Assembly: GCA_021323635.1 (NCBI GenBank)
Contig: JAJPKQ010000007.1
Span: 1 to 64,000 of the forward strand
From: a bacterium
GTDB lineage: Bacteria > Actinomycetota > Thermoleophilia > Solirubrobacterales > Solirubrobacteraceae
Reading direction: 5' to 3'
DNA length: 64,000 nucleotides
Position 1 is the stretch's first letter. Every line of letters begins with the position of its first letter. The position numbers and the translations under genes were made by a program. The notes under the pieces are model-generated. The model did no database searches and was not told the origin of the DNA. It saw nothing but the letters and a program-made list of their open reading frames with translations. This document shows, piece after piece, positions 44,401 through 51,293 of this stretch.

Positions 44401-44510
44401 TGCGCCGGCGCCGCGTCGCAGGCAGGTGTCCGCGACGCCGGGGCAGAATGGCGCCCCGTCGCCTCGACGGCCGGGCGCTCGCTGACAGCTGCGGGCCTTG
44501 GCTCCTGCAC
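41478..44510 (-). CDS. AddB-like PD-(D/E)XK nuclease with inactive helicase-like region
   Basis: A 1010-residue protein resembling AddB/RexB recombination nucleases. The N-terminal part corresponds to an SF1 helicase fold, but the expected Walker A reads LTGGSAQRAAL, without Gly-Lys-Ser/Thr. Near the C-terminus lies a RecB-type nuclease: FGIAVHRALERFH, GRVDRVD and EIIDYKTS with the Asp/Lys catalytic set. CAACDFLAVC follows, probable Fe-S ligands. AddB normally pairs with AddA to process double-strand breaks, yet no AddA-type helicase gene adjoins. The start is a GTG at 44510 with ~35 poorly conserved residues. Long Ala/Arg/Glu-rich tracts suggest divergence. Confidence 0.8.
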   Translation of the reverse strand: MQEPRPAAVSERPAVEATGRHSAPASRTPACDAAPAHGLEILTGGSAQRAALLAQRAQALIAQRSAPESILLVGVDGGAVGALRAALRAAGGPKPRVVSALGLALELVAAGAGAAQGAAEPRAASRQARLALAAEAALEREARHQGSARRRALRMLAQELERIDVESAAAPGGARRTEALSAPETLWAAAEALQRRGRLLDALAARYSHLLVAGTPDLSGAGAALIAALAALPAQITIALPARAAQRLRELLAKAYGDAEVPVRELPADVEPSERSGGRSGVELLLCADRHARARWLAAEVEAQLGRDGRSRVAVVLPSLARDGRELAGALRARHLPFFAPFAPEMFAPPPVRDLLAWLRLLLDPHATEAMRLLLRPPALPPAEAAHVSRLLQGRRLDLASAAAAVAQAPQCSPAARERIHSFLELHSALRQELAEAQPWTLLPALIWRAGLHELSEPDTDRPARCAAGALAALQALGQELAELRPDADAAAIARDILAIADAGLPLVAGEAEDPWGEEGSWPEDCTGVPLLLSAADSWAHPLDVVIVAPGASLPSSAEQPQRSRGERSERERSERELGVLERWLELGRERALVVAAEPFGTAAAGALGGAAQLLSRRLDRSWERIDGDRLAGPKLSSSLMRGARKALIDELEAVGSHLGELRLDSEQEIAAGVSAALAYMKLAALRALPAEADPRAHSEDLDARLLRSASPQQRELFHGSPVAQLAAQRLPELLAGAEQSGAGAAPAIAGAERSLAALLPRRGQGLVLSASDLDSFRSCPLRFKFARLLHLPRYQTPEQRFGIAVHRALERFHARFAGDQDGARGDAGARVIESCLGAAWQRVGLGRGGAELYALARDALLDYQRSLALRPADPVWLERSFAIRVGPHTLRGRVDRVDRIDDRHYEIIDYKTSRARPLEQLEEQLQLEVYGLAAQEEWGCEQVTLTYSFIIDGVQVRLPQRSAEERRARVAQALEQVAGEILALRFTPRPSYAACAACDFLAVCPAVES

Positions 44511-44521
44511 CCACCTAGGAT

Positions 44522-45574
44522 ATGCGGGTGGACGCGATCGACTGGGACATCGCGCAATGGATCGGTGAGCGGCTCGCCGGCACAGCGGCGCCCACGCTCG
44601 GCGCGCTCCCCGACATGCGCGAGCTCGCCAGCGGCTTTGCGCGCAGCGTGAGCGATTACTCGGGGCTCGCCCCCCCGGCGCAGCTGCCGCCGCTGGAGGC
44701 GGTCGATCGCTCAGTCTGGATAGCGGCGAACCTCGCCGCGATGCGTCCGCTCCTTGAGCCGTTTGCGGCCAGGCGGCTTGGGCGCACCCCGCGCAAAGCA
44801 GCCCCCCTTATGCGTGCGGCGCGCGGCGCCTCAGCGCTGCTCCTCGGCGCCCAGGTGGGAGCGATCCTCGGCATGCTCTCGCAGCGAGTCCTCGGCCAAT
44901 ACGACGTCGCACTGCTCGACGAGAGCGCCCCGCCGCGGCTGCTGCTGGTTGCCCCGAACCTGATGCAAACCGCCCGCACGCTGAAGCTCGACCGCGAGGA
45001 GCTCACGCGCTGGGTCGCGATCCACGAGCTGACTCACGCCGTGCAGTTCACCTCAGCGAGCTGGCTGCGCGACTACCTCGGCGGGCTGATACGCGAGCTG
45101 ATCGAGCGCATGCAGGTGAGCGTCGCTCCCGCTGACGTTCTGCGTGCGATGCGCCCGGGCGGAGTCGCGACGATGATCGAGCGGCTCGCCCGCGGTGAAG
45201 TGCTGCGCGTGACCCTCGGCGAGAGCCGCTGGTCGCTGGTCGAGCGCATGCAGTCGGCGATGTCCCTGATCGAGGGTCACGCGGAGCACGTGATGGACGC
45301 GGTCGGAGCCGACCTGCTGCCCTCGCTGCCGCGCCTGCGCAGCGCGCTCGACCAGCGCCGGCGCCAGTCGCGCCCGCTGCCCTGGCGCGTGCTAGAGCGC
45401 CTGCTCGGGCTGGAGATGAAGATGCGCCAGTACGAGGTTGGCAGGCGCTTCTGCGACGAGGTCGTCGCCGCGCGTGGCTCTAAGGCGCTTGCGCTTGCGT
45501 TCGCCGCGCCTGAGGCGCTGCCCACTGCGGCCGAGCTGGCCGAGCCCGCGCGCTGGCTTGCGCGCATCGCCTGA
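44522..45574 (+). CDS. DUF2342 zinc-dependent metalloprotease-like protein
   Basis: A 350-residue protein of the actinobacterial 'coenzyme F420 biosynthesis-associated' family (DUF2342, zincin_2). The metal site is HELTH (168-172), with a downstream EGHAEHVMDAVG segment that would supply further ligands. The opening VDAIDWDIAQWIGERL and the GMLSQRVLGQYD segment are family-typical. The proteolytic substrate is unknown. It is divergent from the nuclease gene, with only 11 nt between starts. Confidence 0.88.
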   Translation: MRVDAIDWDIAQWIGERLAGTAAPTLGALPDMRELASGFARSVSDYSGLAPPAQLPPLEAVDRSVWIAANLAAMRPLLEPFAARRLGRTPRKAAPLMRAARGASALLLGAQVGAILGMLSQRVLGQYDVALLDESAPPRLLLVAPNLMQTARTLKLDREELTRWVAIHELTHAVQFTSASWLRDYLGGLIRELIERMQVSVAPADVLRAMRPGGVATMIERLARGEVLRVTLGESRWSLVERMQSAMSLIEGHAEHVMDAVGADLLPSLPRLRSALDQRRRQSRPLPWRVLERLLGLEMKMRQYEVGRRFCDEVVAARGSKALALAFAAPEALPTAAELAEPARWLARIA

Positions 45575-45612
45575 GCGGCGGCGAGGCGCTCATCGCAGGC
45601 TTCGGAGATTAT

Positions 45613-45626
45613 CGAACATATGTTCG
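45613..45626. promoter_or_regulatory. LexA (SOS) box 1
   Basis: CGAACATATGTTCG is a perfect 14-bp palindrome identical to the Gram-positive/actinobacterial SOS-box consensus CGAACRNRYGTTCG. It lies about 100 nt upstream of the second box and 227 nt before the basic-protein gene; no other gene start is nearby. Confidence 0.8.
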
Positions 45627-45710
45627 TGACCCGAATGGCTCCCGCTGAGGCCTTTTATCTTCGGAGTTTGCGGCCTATCCGTCGAATCGGGCCTTGACAA
45701 TTCGAGCGCC

Positions 45711-45738
45711 TTGAACAAACATCTGTTCGTGGTAGACT
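45711..45738 (+). promoter_or_regulatory. SOS-type promoter with LexA box 2 between -35 and -10
   Basis: TTGAAC (45711-45716) and TAGACT (45733-45738) are spaced by 16 nt. Between them, at 45716-45729, lies CAAACATCTGTTCG, which matches the SOS-box consensus palindrome at 12 of 14 positions. LexA bound here would block RNA polymerase directly. About 100 nt of 5' leader follow before the ATG at 45840. Confidence 0.7.
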
Positions 45739-45839
45739 GATGCACAGGAGCTGAGCTTTACGGAGCTTGTCCACAGGCAGGATCTAAAAGGTCCAGGGCG
45801 AACAGGTAAAGCAGAGTCGACAGGAGGCTTAACGAGGCG

Positions 45840-46415
45840 ATGCCAGCCAGCACAGCAAGCGCCAGGTCAAACGTTGGGAGCGGCCGTAGTGCGCAGCGCA
45901 GCCGAGCGGTGAAAAGCAGCGCGAAGAGCACTCGCAGCGCGCAGCGCAGAGGCTCGACGCGCAGCATGGGCACACGTGCCCAGCACGGAGCAAGAGCACG
46001 CAGCGGCGCTCGCATCCCGGGCGAACGGGCGATGCTGATCCCGATCGGCGCCGCGCTGATCGCCAGGGAGCGCTTGGTCTCCAGCGTCAACGATGTCTTC
46101 TCCACCTACACCAGCGCAAAGGAGATCGGCAACCAGCTGCGGCGCTTCGAACGACGCGGCGCAAGCGCCCGCACGCGCCTGGAGCGCGAGGTGCGTCGCA
46201 CTCGCACGCGCCTGGAGCGCGGCGTGCGCATGCGTCGGCGGGAGCTGACAAAGCGGCGCACGCGCCTTGGCCGTGACCTCTCCGCCCAGGTCGAGCAGGC
46301 GCAGCGCCAGATCGAGCGCACGCAGAGCCGTCTCAGCGACGTGCTGAAAGATCGCGTCGGCTCTCCGAGCCAGACGATGGAACGCATTCAGGAGCGCGTA
46401 TTGAGTCGCGACTGA
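45840..46415 (+). CDS. SOS-box-controlled basic coiled-coil protein, unknown function
   Basis: A 191-residue, extremely basic protein. Residues 1-~62 are a low-complexity Ser/Arg/Ala/Gly tail (histone-H1-like in composition). Residues ~65-80 form a hydrophobic stretch (AMLIPIGAALIARERLV). Residues ~95-185 form long charged helices with repeated Arg/Glu/Leu heptads (RTRLEREVRRTRTRLERGV), predicted coiled coil. No enzyme motif is visible. The ATG follows a GGAGG 12 nt upstream. Its promoter carries two LexA sites, so expression should rise on DNA damage. A DNA- or nucleoid-binding role is a guess from charge and regulation. Confidence 0.7.
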   Translation: MPASTASARSNVGSGRSAQRSRAVKSSAKSTRSAQRRGSTRSMGTRAQHGARARSGARIPGERAMLIPIGAALIARERLVSSVNDVFSTYTSAKEIGNQLRRFERRGASARTRLEREVRRTRTRLERGVRMRRRELTKRRTRLGRDLSAQVEQAQRQIERTQSRLSDVLKDRVGSPSQTMERIQERVLSRD

Positions 46416-46428
46416 CGAACAGGCTTCC

Positions 46429-46455
46429 CCGTCGTCGTGCGGAGGACGACGACGG
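46429..46455 (+). terminator. Hairpin 1 downstream of the basic-protein gene
   Basis: CCGTCGTCGT and ACGACGACGG form a perfect 10-bp stem with a 7-nt loop, 14 nt after the stop codon. No T-tract follows; actinobacterial terminators often lack one. Confidence 0.55.
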
Positions 46456-46463
46456 AAGGTCTG

Positions 46464-46484
46464 CCGGCTAACTCCTTCAGCCGG
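46464..46484 (+). terminator. Hairpin 2
   Basis: CCGGCT and AGCCGG form a 6-bp stem with a 9-nt loop; the weakest of four successive hairpins in this gap. Confidence 0.35.
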
Positions 46485-46512
46485 TGGAAGCAGGACCCTC
46501 TCCTCCCTCCCT

Positions 46513-46541
46513 CCGGCGGGGCGGCACAGCTGCCCCGCCGG
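46513..46541 (+). terminator. Hairpin 3
   Basis: CCGGCGGGGC and GCCCCGCCGG form a perfect 10-bp GC-only stem around a 9-nt loop (GGCACAGCT). Confidence 0.5.
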
Positions 46542-46575
46542 CAAGCTTCACCCACATCATCCCTCTCCCCCTCGC

Positions 46576-46606
46576 CAACGCCCCGGCGCACAGCGCCGGG
46601 GCGTTG
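46576..46606 (+). terminator. Hairpin 4, strong
   Basis: CAACGCCCCGGCGC and GCGCCGGGGCGTTG form a perfect 14-bp stem closed by the triloop ACA. It ends about 110 nt before the Mrp gene and is the strongest hairpin in the window. The remaining sequence of this ~300-nt gap shows no gene. Confidence 0.6.
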
Positions 46607-46716
46607 TGCATCTGCAATCGGCGCATAGTGGCCGTAGACCTGGATCGGCGCCGCGGCGCCCCGCGCAGCGCGACGACAGGCGCCGCCATCGCGCCGCGAT
46701 CTGGCAGAATGGGTGC

Positions 46717-47889
46717 GTGCAGACACCCTCTGTCGAGACGATCACAGACGCGCTGAAGAGCGTGATCGACCCCGAGCTGCGCCGCTCGATCGTCGAGCTC
46801 GACATGGTGCGCGAGGTCAAGGTCGGAGCGGGCGGCGTGGTCGACGTGACCGTCTCGCTGACCACCGCCGGATGCCCGATCCGCGGCCACTTTCAGCAGG
46901 CGGTGCGCTCCGCGGTCGGCGCGCTTGAAGGCGTCAGCCACGTCAATGTCTTCTTCGACGTGCTGAGCGACGAGCAGAAGGCTGCCCTCAAGCAGCGCCT
47001 GGGGATCGGCGGCACCCTGCCCGACGGCGCGCTCGCGCAGATCGCCAATGTCCTGTGCGTCGGCTCTGGCAAGGGCGGCGTGGGCAAGTCGTCGCTGACT
47101 GCCAACCTTGCGGCGGCGCTCGCCGCCGAAGGGCGCCGCGTCGGCGTGCTCGATGCCGATGTCTGGGGCTACTCGATTCCGCGGATGTACGGCCTCGGCG
47201 CCACGCGCCCGGCAGTCTCGGCGGAGCGCAAGATCATCCCCAACGAGGCTCATGGCGTGAAGGTGATGTCGATCGGCTTCTTCCTCGAGCAGGACGCGGC
47301 GGTGGTCTGGCGCGGCCCGATGCTGCACAAGGCGCTGGCCCAGTTCCTCAAGGACGTGGACTGGGGCGAGCTTGACGACCTGCTGATCGACCTGCCGCCC
47401 GGCACGGGCGATGTCTCGATGACCCTCGCGCAGCTGGTCCCCGGCGCAAGCTTCCTGATCGTCACAACGCCGCAGCCGACCGCGCAGAAGGTGGCCAGAC
47501 GGGCGGGAGAGATGGCAGGCCGCCTGCAGCTTGCGATCACGGGCGTGATCGAGAACATGTCCGGCTTCACGACGCCCGCAGGCGAGCGCTACGCCATCTT
47601 CGGCTCAGGCGGCGGCGAGGAGCTTGCGGCGGAGCTGGATGTGCCGCTGCTGGCAAAGGTGCCCTTGACGATCGCCCTGCGCGAGCACTCCGACAGCGGC
47701 ACGCCGCTGGTCGTCGAGGACCCGGACGACCCTGCCGCGCAGGCGATCCGCCACGCGGCGCGGGGGCTGATCGCGCTCGCCCCCCCGCCCGTGGGCGCCT
47801 CGCTGCCGATGGCCGCGCCGGCGGCGGGCGGGGCCTCTCCGGCGGCGGCAGCGCCCGCGCCCATCGGCGCCTCGCTGCCGATGGCCTGA
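46717..47889 (+). CDS. Mrp/ApbC (NBP35-type) Fe-S cluster carrier ATPase
   Basis: A 390-residue P-loop ATPase for Fe-S cluster delivery. The N-terminal DUF59/MIP18 domain (ITDALKSVIDPEL...GCPIRGHF, residues ~5-95) precedes the deviant Walker A GSGKGGVGKSS, the DADVWGYSIPRM motif and DLPPGTGDVSMTL. The C-terminal ~35 residues are an Ala/Pro-rich tail in which GASLPMA occurs twice. The frame is open upstream, but GTG 46717 starts the domain cleanly. The cluster-ligating CPxC of some Mrp proteins is not evident. A ferredoxin gene lies convergently just 5 nt downstream. Confidence 0.9.
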   Translation: MQTPSVETITDALKSVIDPELRRSIVELDMVREVKVGAGGVVDVTVSLTTAGCPIRGHFQQAVRSAVGALEGVSHVNVFFDVLSDEQKAALKQRLGIGGTLPDGALAQIANVLCVGSGKGGVGKSSLTANLAAALAAEGRRVGVLDADVWGYSIPRMYGLGATRPAVSAERKIIPNEAHGVKVMSIGFFLEQDAAVVWRGPMLHKALAQFLKDVDWGELDDLLIDLPPGTGDVSMTLAQLVPGASFLIVTTPQPTAQKVARRAGEMAGRLQLAITGVIENMSGFTTPAGERYAIFGSGGGEELAAELDVPLLAKVPLTIALREHSDSGTPLVVEDPDDPAAQAIRHAARGLIALAPPPVGASLPMAAPAAGGASPAAAAPAPIGASLPMA

Positions 47890-47893
47890 GCGC

Positions 47894-48160
47894 TCAGCGG
47901 CTGTTGGCGAAGTATTCGGCGTTGATCTGCGCGTACTTGCGCCACTCCTCGGGGAGCTGGTCCTCGGCGAAGCACGCGTCCACGGGGCAGGCCTCGACGC
48001 AGGCGTCGCAGTCGATGCACTCGTCCGGGTCGATGTAGAGCATCTCCGCTGTCTCGTAGCCCGACTCCTCTGGCGTGGGGTGGATGCAGTCGACCGGGCA
48101 GACCTCGACGCATGAGTTGTCCTTGGTGCCGATGCATGGCTCGGCGATCACGTAGGCCAT
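47894..48160 (-). CDS. fdxA: 7Fe (3Fe-4S/4Fe-4S) ferredoxin
   Basis: An 88-residue low-potential electron carrier. The N-terminal cysteine set CIGTKDNSCVEVCPVDC and the second set CIDCDACVEACP follow the FdxA pattern, in which one site holds a 3Fe-4S and the other a 4Fe-4S cluster. The C-terminal helix (PEEWRKYAQINAEYF) is typical. It could feed the ferredoxin-dependent sulfite reductase of this window. Acidic composition (many Asp/Glu) is as expected. Confidence 0.93.
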   Translation of the reverse strand: MAYVIAEPCIGTKDNSCVEVCPVDCIHPTPEESGYETAEMLYIDPDECIDCDACVEACPVDACFAEDQLPEEWRKYAQINAEYFANSR

Positions 48161-48250
48161 CGATTCAACCTTTCTCCTCGTTCGGTGGCTCGCTGTCTCT
48201 TGATCCGTCCGCGCTCAGGCTTGTCGCGGCCGCGCCGATTCTAGCTGCGC

Positions 48251-49696
48251 TCAGCCGGCTGCGACCGGCGGCCGTCGCTGCGCCCATGCGCATGCGCCTT
48301 CCAGCTGGGCGCCGAGCGCCAGCAGCGTGCCCTCGTCCGCAGGGCGGCCGACGAGCTGGACCGCCAGCGGCAGGCCGTCGGAGCCTTCGAACAACGGCAG
48401 CGCGATCGCCGGGTGACCGGAGGCGTTGAAGAGCGCGGTAAAGGGCGTGAAGTGGCCTGAGCGCGTGAAGGTCTCAAGCGGCTCGGGGGCGTAGGTGTCG
48501 AGGGCGCCGATCGGCAGCGGGCGCTGCGCCAGCGCGGGGGTCAGGAGCGCGTCGTAGCCGGCGAGCAGCTCGGCGACCGGGCGCAGCGCGGAGAGCAGCT
48601 CGGTCTCGATCGCAAGCCCCTCGATCGCCGAGCGCCCCTTGGCAAGCTCGTAGATCGCGTAGCTCATCGGCTCCATGTCCGCTGCGGCAGGCTCGCGCCC
48701 GGCGATGCGACCGGAGTAGGCGATCGCAAGCGCGATGTTGATCGCAAAGAGCGTCCCGAAGAGCGTGCCGAGGCGCTGATCCGGCCAGGGGGGCGTGACC
48801 TCCTCGACGCTGTGGCCAAGATCGCCCAGCAGCGCAGCGGCGCGCTCAGCGGCCGCCGCGCACTGCGCATCGACCGGCGCCTCCGCGATCGGCGAGCGCG
48901 TCGTGAAGCCGATCCGCAATGCCCGCGGCGACTTTGCTGCAAGCTCGGCGAAGGGTGCAGATGGCGCGGGCGCCCAGTAGGCGTCGCCTTTCTCCGGGCC
49001 GCAGAGCACGTCGAGCAGCGCGGCGGAGTCGGCGATCGTGCGGGTGAGCATGCCGTCGATCACCAGCAGCGAGTGGGCAAGCTCCGGCGCGAGCGAGACG
49101 CGACCGCGCTGGGGCTTGAGCCCCACCAGGCCGCAGCAGGCGGCGGGGATGCGGATCGAGCCGCCGCCGTCATTGCCGTGGGCGACCGGCAGCATCCCTG
49201 CTGCGACGGCTGCCGCAGAGCCGCCTGAGGAGCCGCCCGGCGTGCGCTGCAGATCCCAGGGGTTGCGGGTGGGGCCGAAGATGTGCGCCTCGCAGACGGG
49301 CAGGATCGCGTACTCGGGGACGGTGGTGGTGCCGATCACGATGAAGCCCGCAGCGCGCAGCCGCCGCGTGAGCGCGCAGTCGTAAGGGGCGCGATGGCGC
49401 TCGAGCAGCGGCGCGCCGTGGGTCAGGCGCAGCCCGGCGACGGCGCGGTTGTTCTTCACCGCCGTCGGCACCCCTGCAAAGGGGCGCTCATCTCCCGGCG
49501 CAACCGCATCGGCGGCAGCGAGCGCGCGCTCGGCGTCGATCTCGACGAAGGCGTTCAGCTGCCCGTTGACCTCCTCGATCCGAGCCAGCGAGAGCTCGAC
49601 AAGCTCACGTGCTGAGAGCTCGCCGGCGCGCACCTTCGCCGCCAGCTCAAGCGCCGGGCAGAGCAGCAGATCCTTGTCGGCGCTCGAATGAGCCAC
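48251..49696 (-). CDS. Amidase-signature-family amidase
   Basis: A 481-residue amidase-signature hydrolase with the Ser-cisSer-Lys triad elements: the Lys in GVPTAVKNN, GGSSGGSAAAVAAGM, and GGGSIRIPAACCGLVGLKP. The usual KDN is KNN here, a minor variation. Substrate may be a small amide; it does not sit with gatC/gatB, so it is not assigned to tRNA amidation. GTG 49696 is chosen because conserved sequence begins about ten residues later; an ATG at 49795 would add 33 non-conserved residues and overlap the citrate synthase upstream region. Confidence 0.87.
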   Translation of the reverse strand: MAHSSADKDLLLCPALELAAKVRAGELSARELVELSLARIEEVNGQLNAFVEIDAERALAAADAVAPGDERPFAGVPTAVKNNRAVAGLRLTHGAPLLERHRAPYDCALTRRLRAAGFIVIGTTTVPEYAILPVCEAHIFGPTRNPWDLQRTPGGSSGGSAAAVAAGMLPVAHGNDGGGSIRIPAACCGLVGLKPQRGRVSLAPELAHSLLVIDGMLTRTIADSAALLDVLCGPEKGDAYWAPAPSAPFAELAAKSPRALRIGFTTRSPIAEAPVDAQCAAAAERAAALLGDLGHSVEEVTPPWPDQRLGTLFGTLFAINIALAIAYSGRIAGREPAAADMEPMSYAIYELAKGRSAIEGLAIETELLSALRPVAELLAGYDALLTPALAQRPLPIGALDTYAPEPLETFTRSGHFTPFTALFNASGHPAIALPLFEGSDGLPLAVQLVGRPADEGTLLALGAQLEGACAWAQRRPPVAAG

Positions 49697-49866
49697 GACC
49701 CGCCACCCTACCGGCCTGAGGGCCGCTGTGGCGCCGCCAGGTCGAGGCAGCGAGCTCGCACGGACGAAGCATGCCGCCCGCCGCGGTGCAAACATATCGC
49801 GGTGGGCTCAGAAGGCCCGCATCAGGCGCTGCCGCCGCAACCCGACGGTGCGCGAGCAATGTCAAG

Positions 49867-49890
49867 GCCGGCCAGAAAGCCGGCCAGAAA
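49867..49890. repeat. 12-bp tandem duplication upstream of citrate synthase
   Basis: GCCGGCCAGAAA occurs twice back-to-back, ending 11 nt before the citrate synthase ATG. Each copy contains the palindrome GGCC. It may be slippage or a small operator. Confidence 0.5.
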
Positions 49891-49901
49891 GCGAGCAGGT
49901 G

Positions 49902-51035
49902 ATGAGTCAGGTTCAAAGCACGGGCTCCGTGGCGAGCGCCAACGGCGACCCCAGCAAGGAAGTCAAGTCCGGCCTCGAGGGCGTGGTTGCCTTTGCCACG
50001 CAGATCGCCGAGCCAAACCGCGAGGGCGGGTCGCTGCGCTACCGCGGCGTCGACATCGAGGAGCTGGTCGGCAGTGTCCGCTATGAGCAGGTATGGGGGC
50101 TGCTTGTCGACGGTCATCTGGACCCCGGTCTGCCCCCGGCCGAGCCCCATCCGCTGCTGGTGCGCTCGGGTGACCCGCGCGTCGACGTCCAGGCGGCGCT
50201 GGCGATGCTCGCGCCCGAGTGGGGCTTTCGTCCGCTGATGGACGTCTCCGATGAGGAGGTGCGCGACAACCTCGCCCGCGCCTCGGTGATGGCGCTCTCC
50301 TTCGTCGCCCAGTCCGCGCGCGGGGCGGGCCAGACGCCGGTTCCCCAAAGCGAGATCGACAAGGCGCACTCGATTCCCGAGCGCTTTCTGATCCGCTGGC
50401 GGGGCGAGGCCAACCCCGACCACGTCAAGGCGATCGACGCCTACTGGATCTCGGCCGCAGAGCACGGCATGAACGCCTCGACCTTCACCGCGCGCGTGGT
50501 CGCCTCGACCGGCGCGGATGCCGCGGCAGCGCTCTCGGCGGCGGTCGGAGCGCTCTCCGGGCCGCTGCACGGCGGCGCCCCCTCGCGCGTGCTGAAGATG
50601 CTCGACGAAGTCGAAGCCTCCGGTGATGCGGAGGGCTGGGTACGCGCGGCGCTCGACCGCGGCGAGCGCCTGATGGGCTTCGGCCACCGCATCTACCGCG
50701 CCGAAGACCCGCGCGCGAAGGTGCTGCGGCGCACCTGCCGGGAGCTTGGCTCGCCGCGCTTCGAGGTCGCCGAGGCGCTCGAGCGCGCGGCGCTCGCAGA
50801 GCTGCACGCGCGCAAGCCCGATCGTGTGCTGGCGACAAACGTCGAGTTCTGGTCAGCGGTGGTCCTTGACCTCGCCGAGGTGCCGCCGGAGCTCTTCACG
50901 CCGATGTTTACCTGCGCGCGCGTGGCGGGCTGGTCGGCGCACATCCTCGAGCAGAAGCGCGAAGGGCGCCTGATCCGTCCCACGGCGCTCTATGTGGGCG
51001 AGGGACCGAGACCGCTTTCGGCTCTGCTCGCGTAA
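49902..51035 (+). CDS. Citrate synthase
   Basis: Condenses oxaloacetate and acetyl-CoA, or propionyl-CoA in methylcitrate synthases. The 377-residue protein is of the short type. Catalytic segments are GPLHGGAPSRVL (His), MGFGHRIYRAEDPRA (His) and the late Asp/Arg region LDLAEVPPELFTPMF...GWSAHILEQ. The opening SGLEGVVAFATQIAE is typical of actinobacterial CitA/PrpC-like forms. ATG 49902 is chosen although the frame is open upstream, since the upstream part is unconserved. Convergent with groEL. Confidence 0.92.
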   Translation: MSQVQSTGSVASANGDPSKEVKSGLEGVVAFATQIAEPNREGGSLRYRGVDIEELVGSVRYEQVWGLLVDGHLDPGLPPAEPHPLLVRSGDPRVDVQAALAMLAPEWGFRPLMDVSDEEVRDNLARASVMALSFVAQSARGAGQTPVPQSEIDKAHSIPERFLIRWRGEANPDHVKAIDAYWISAAEHGMNASTFTARVVASTGADAAAALSAAVGALSGPLHGGAPSRVLKMLDEVEASGDAEGWVRAALDRGERLMGFGHRIYRAEDPRAKVLRRTCRELGSPRFEVAEALERAALAELHARKPDRVLATNVEFWSAVVLDLAEVPPELFTPMFTCARVAGWSAHILEQKREGRLIRPTALYVGEGPRPLSALLA

Positions 51036-51075
51036 AGGCCGCCGGAGCCCGCTGCCACCCCTGCTGCAAGGCGTG

Positions 51076-51109
51076 GGTGGCGGTGGCTCTCCGGCATGCC
51101 ACCGCCACC
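51076..51109. terminator. Strong hairpin after citrate synthase
   Basis: GGTGGCGGTGGC and GCCACCGCCACC form a perfect 12-bp stem with a 10-nt loop, 40 nt after the citrate synthase stop in a convergent gap. Confidence 0.6.
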
Positions 51110-51185
51110 GCATCCACCATGCCTCCAGCCGCGGGTCTCGTAAAGATCCGTCCCAACGGTGGAGAGCGTCTGCCGGGAGCGCGAA

Positions 51186-51206
51186 GGCCCGGAGCGTTGC
51201 CGGGCC
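51186..51206. terminator. Hairpin in the convergent citrate synthase/groEL gap
   Basis: GGCCCGG and CCGGGCC pair as a 7-bp stem around a 7-nt loop; possibly a secondary terminator. Confidence 0.35.
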
Positions 51207-51248
51207 CTCGTCGCTGCATCGGCCGACCCTGATCAGATCGGCAGCATC

Positions 51249-51273
51249 GGCGCCCGCGATGAGCGCGGGCGCC
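51249..51273 (-). terminator. Hairpin after groEL
   Basis: GGCGCCCGCG and CGCGGGCGCC form a perfect 10-bp stem with a 5-nt loop, 20 nt past the groEL stop on the minus strand. Confidence 0.55.
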
Positions 51274-51293
51274 GAACTTCATCATCTGGACGA

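Noticed and set aside
45633-45695. A 20-codon ORF between the two LexA boxes
   Set aside because: No ribosome-binding site, no coupling to a neighbour, and length within chance expectation.
45758-46105. Minus-strand 115-codon hydrophobic frame opposite the SOS-controlled gene
   Set aside because: Leu/Ala-rich antisense of an Arg/Ser/Ala-rich protein; no promoter or ribosome-binding site, while the plus strand has both.
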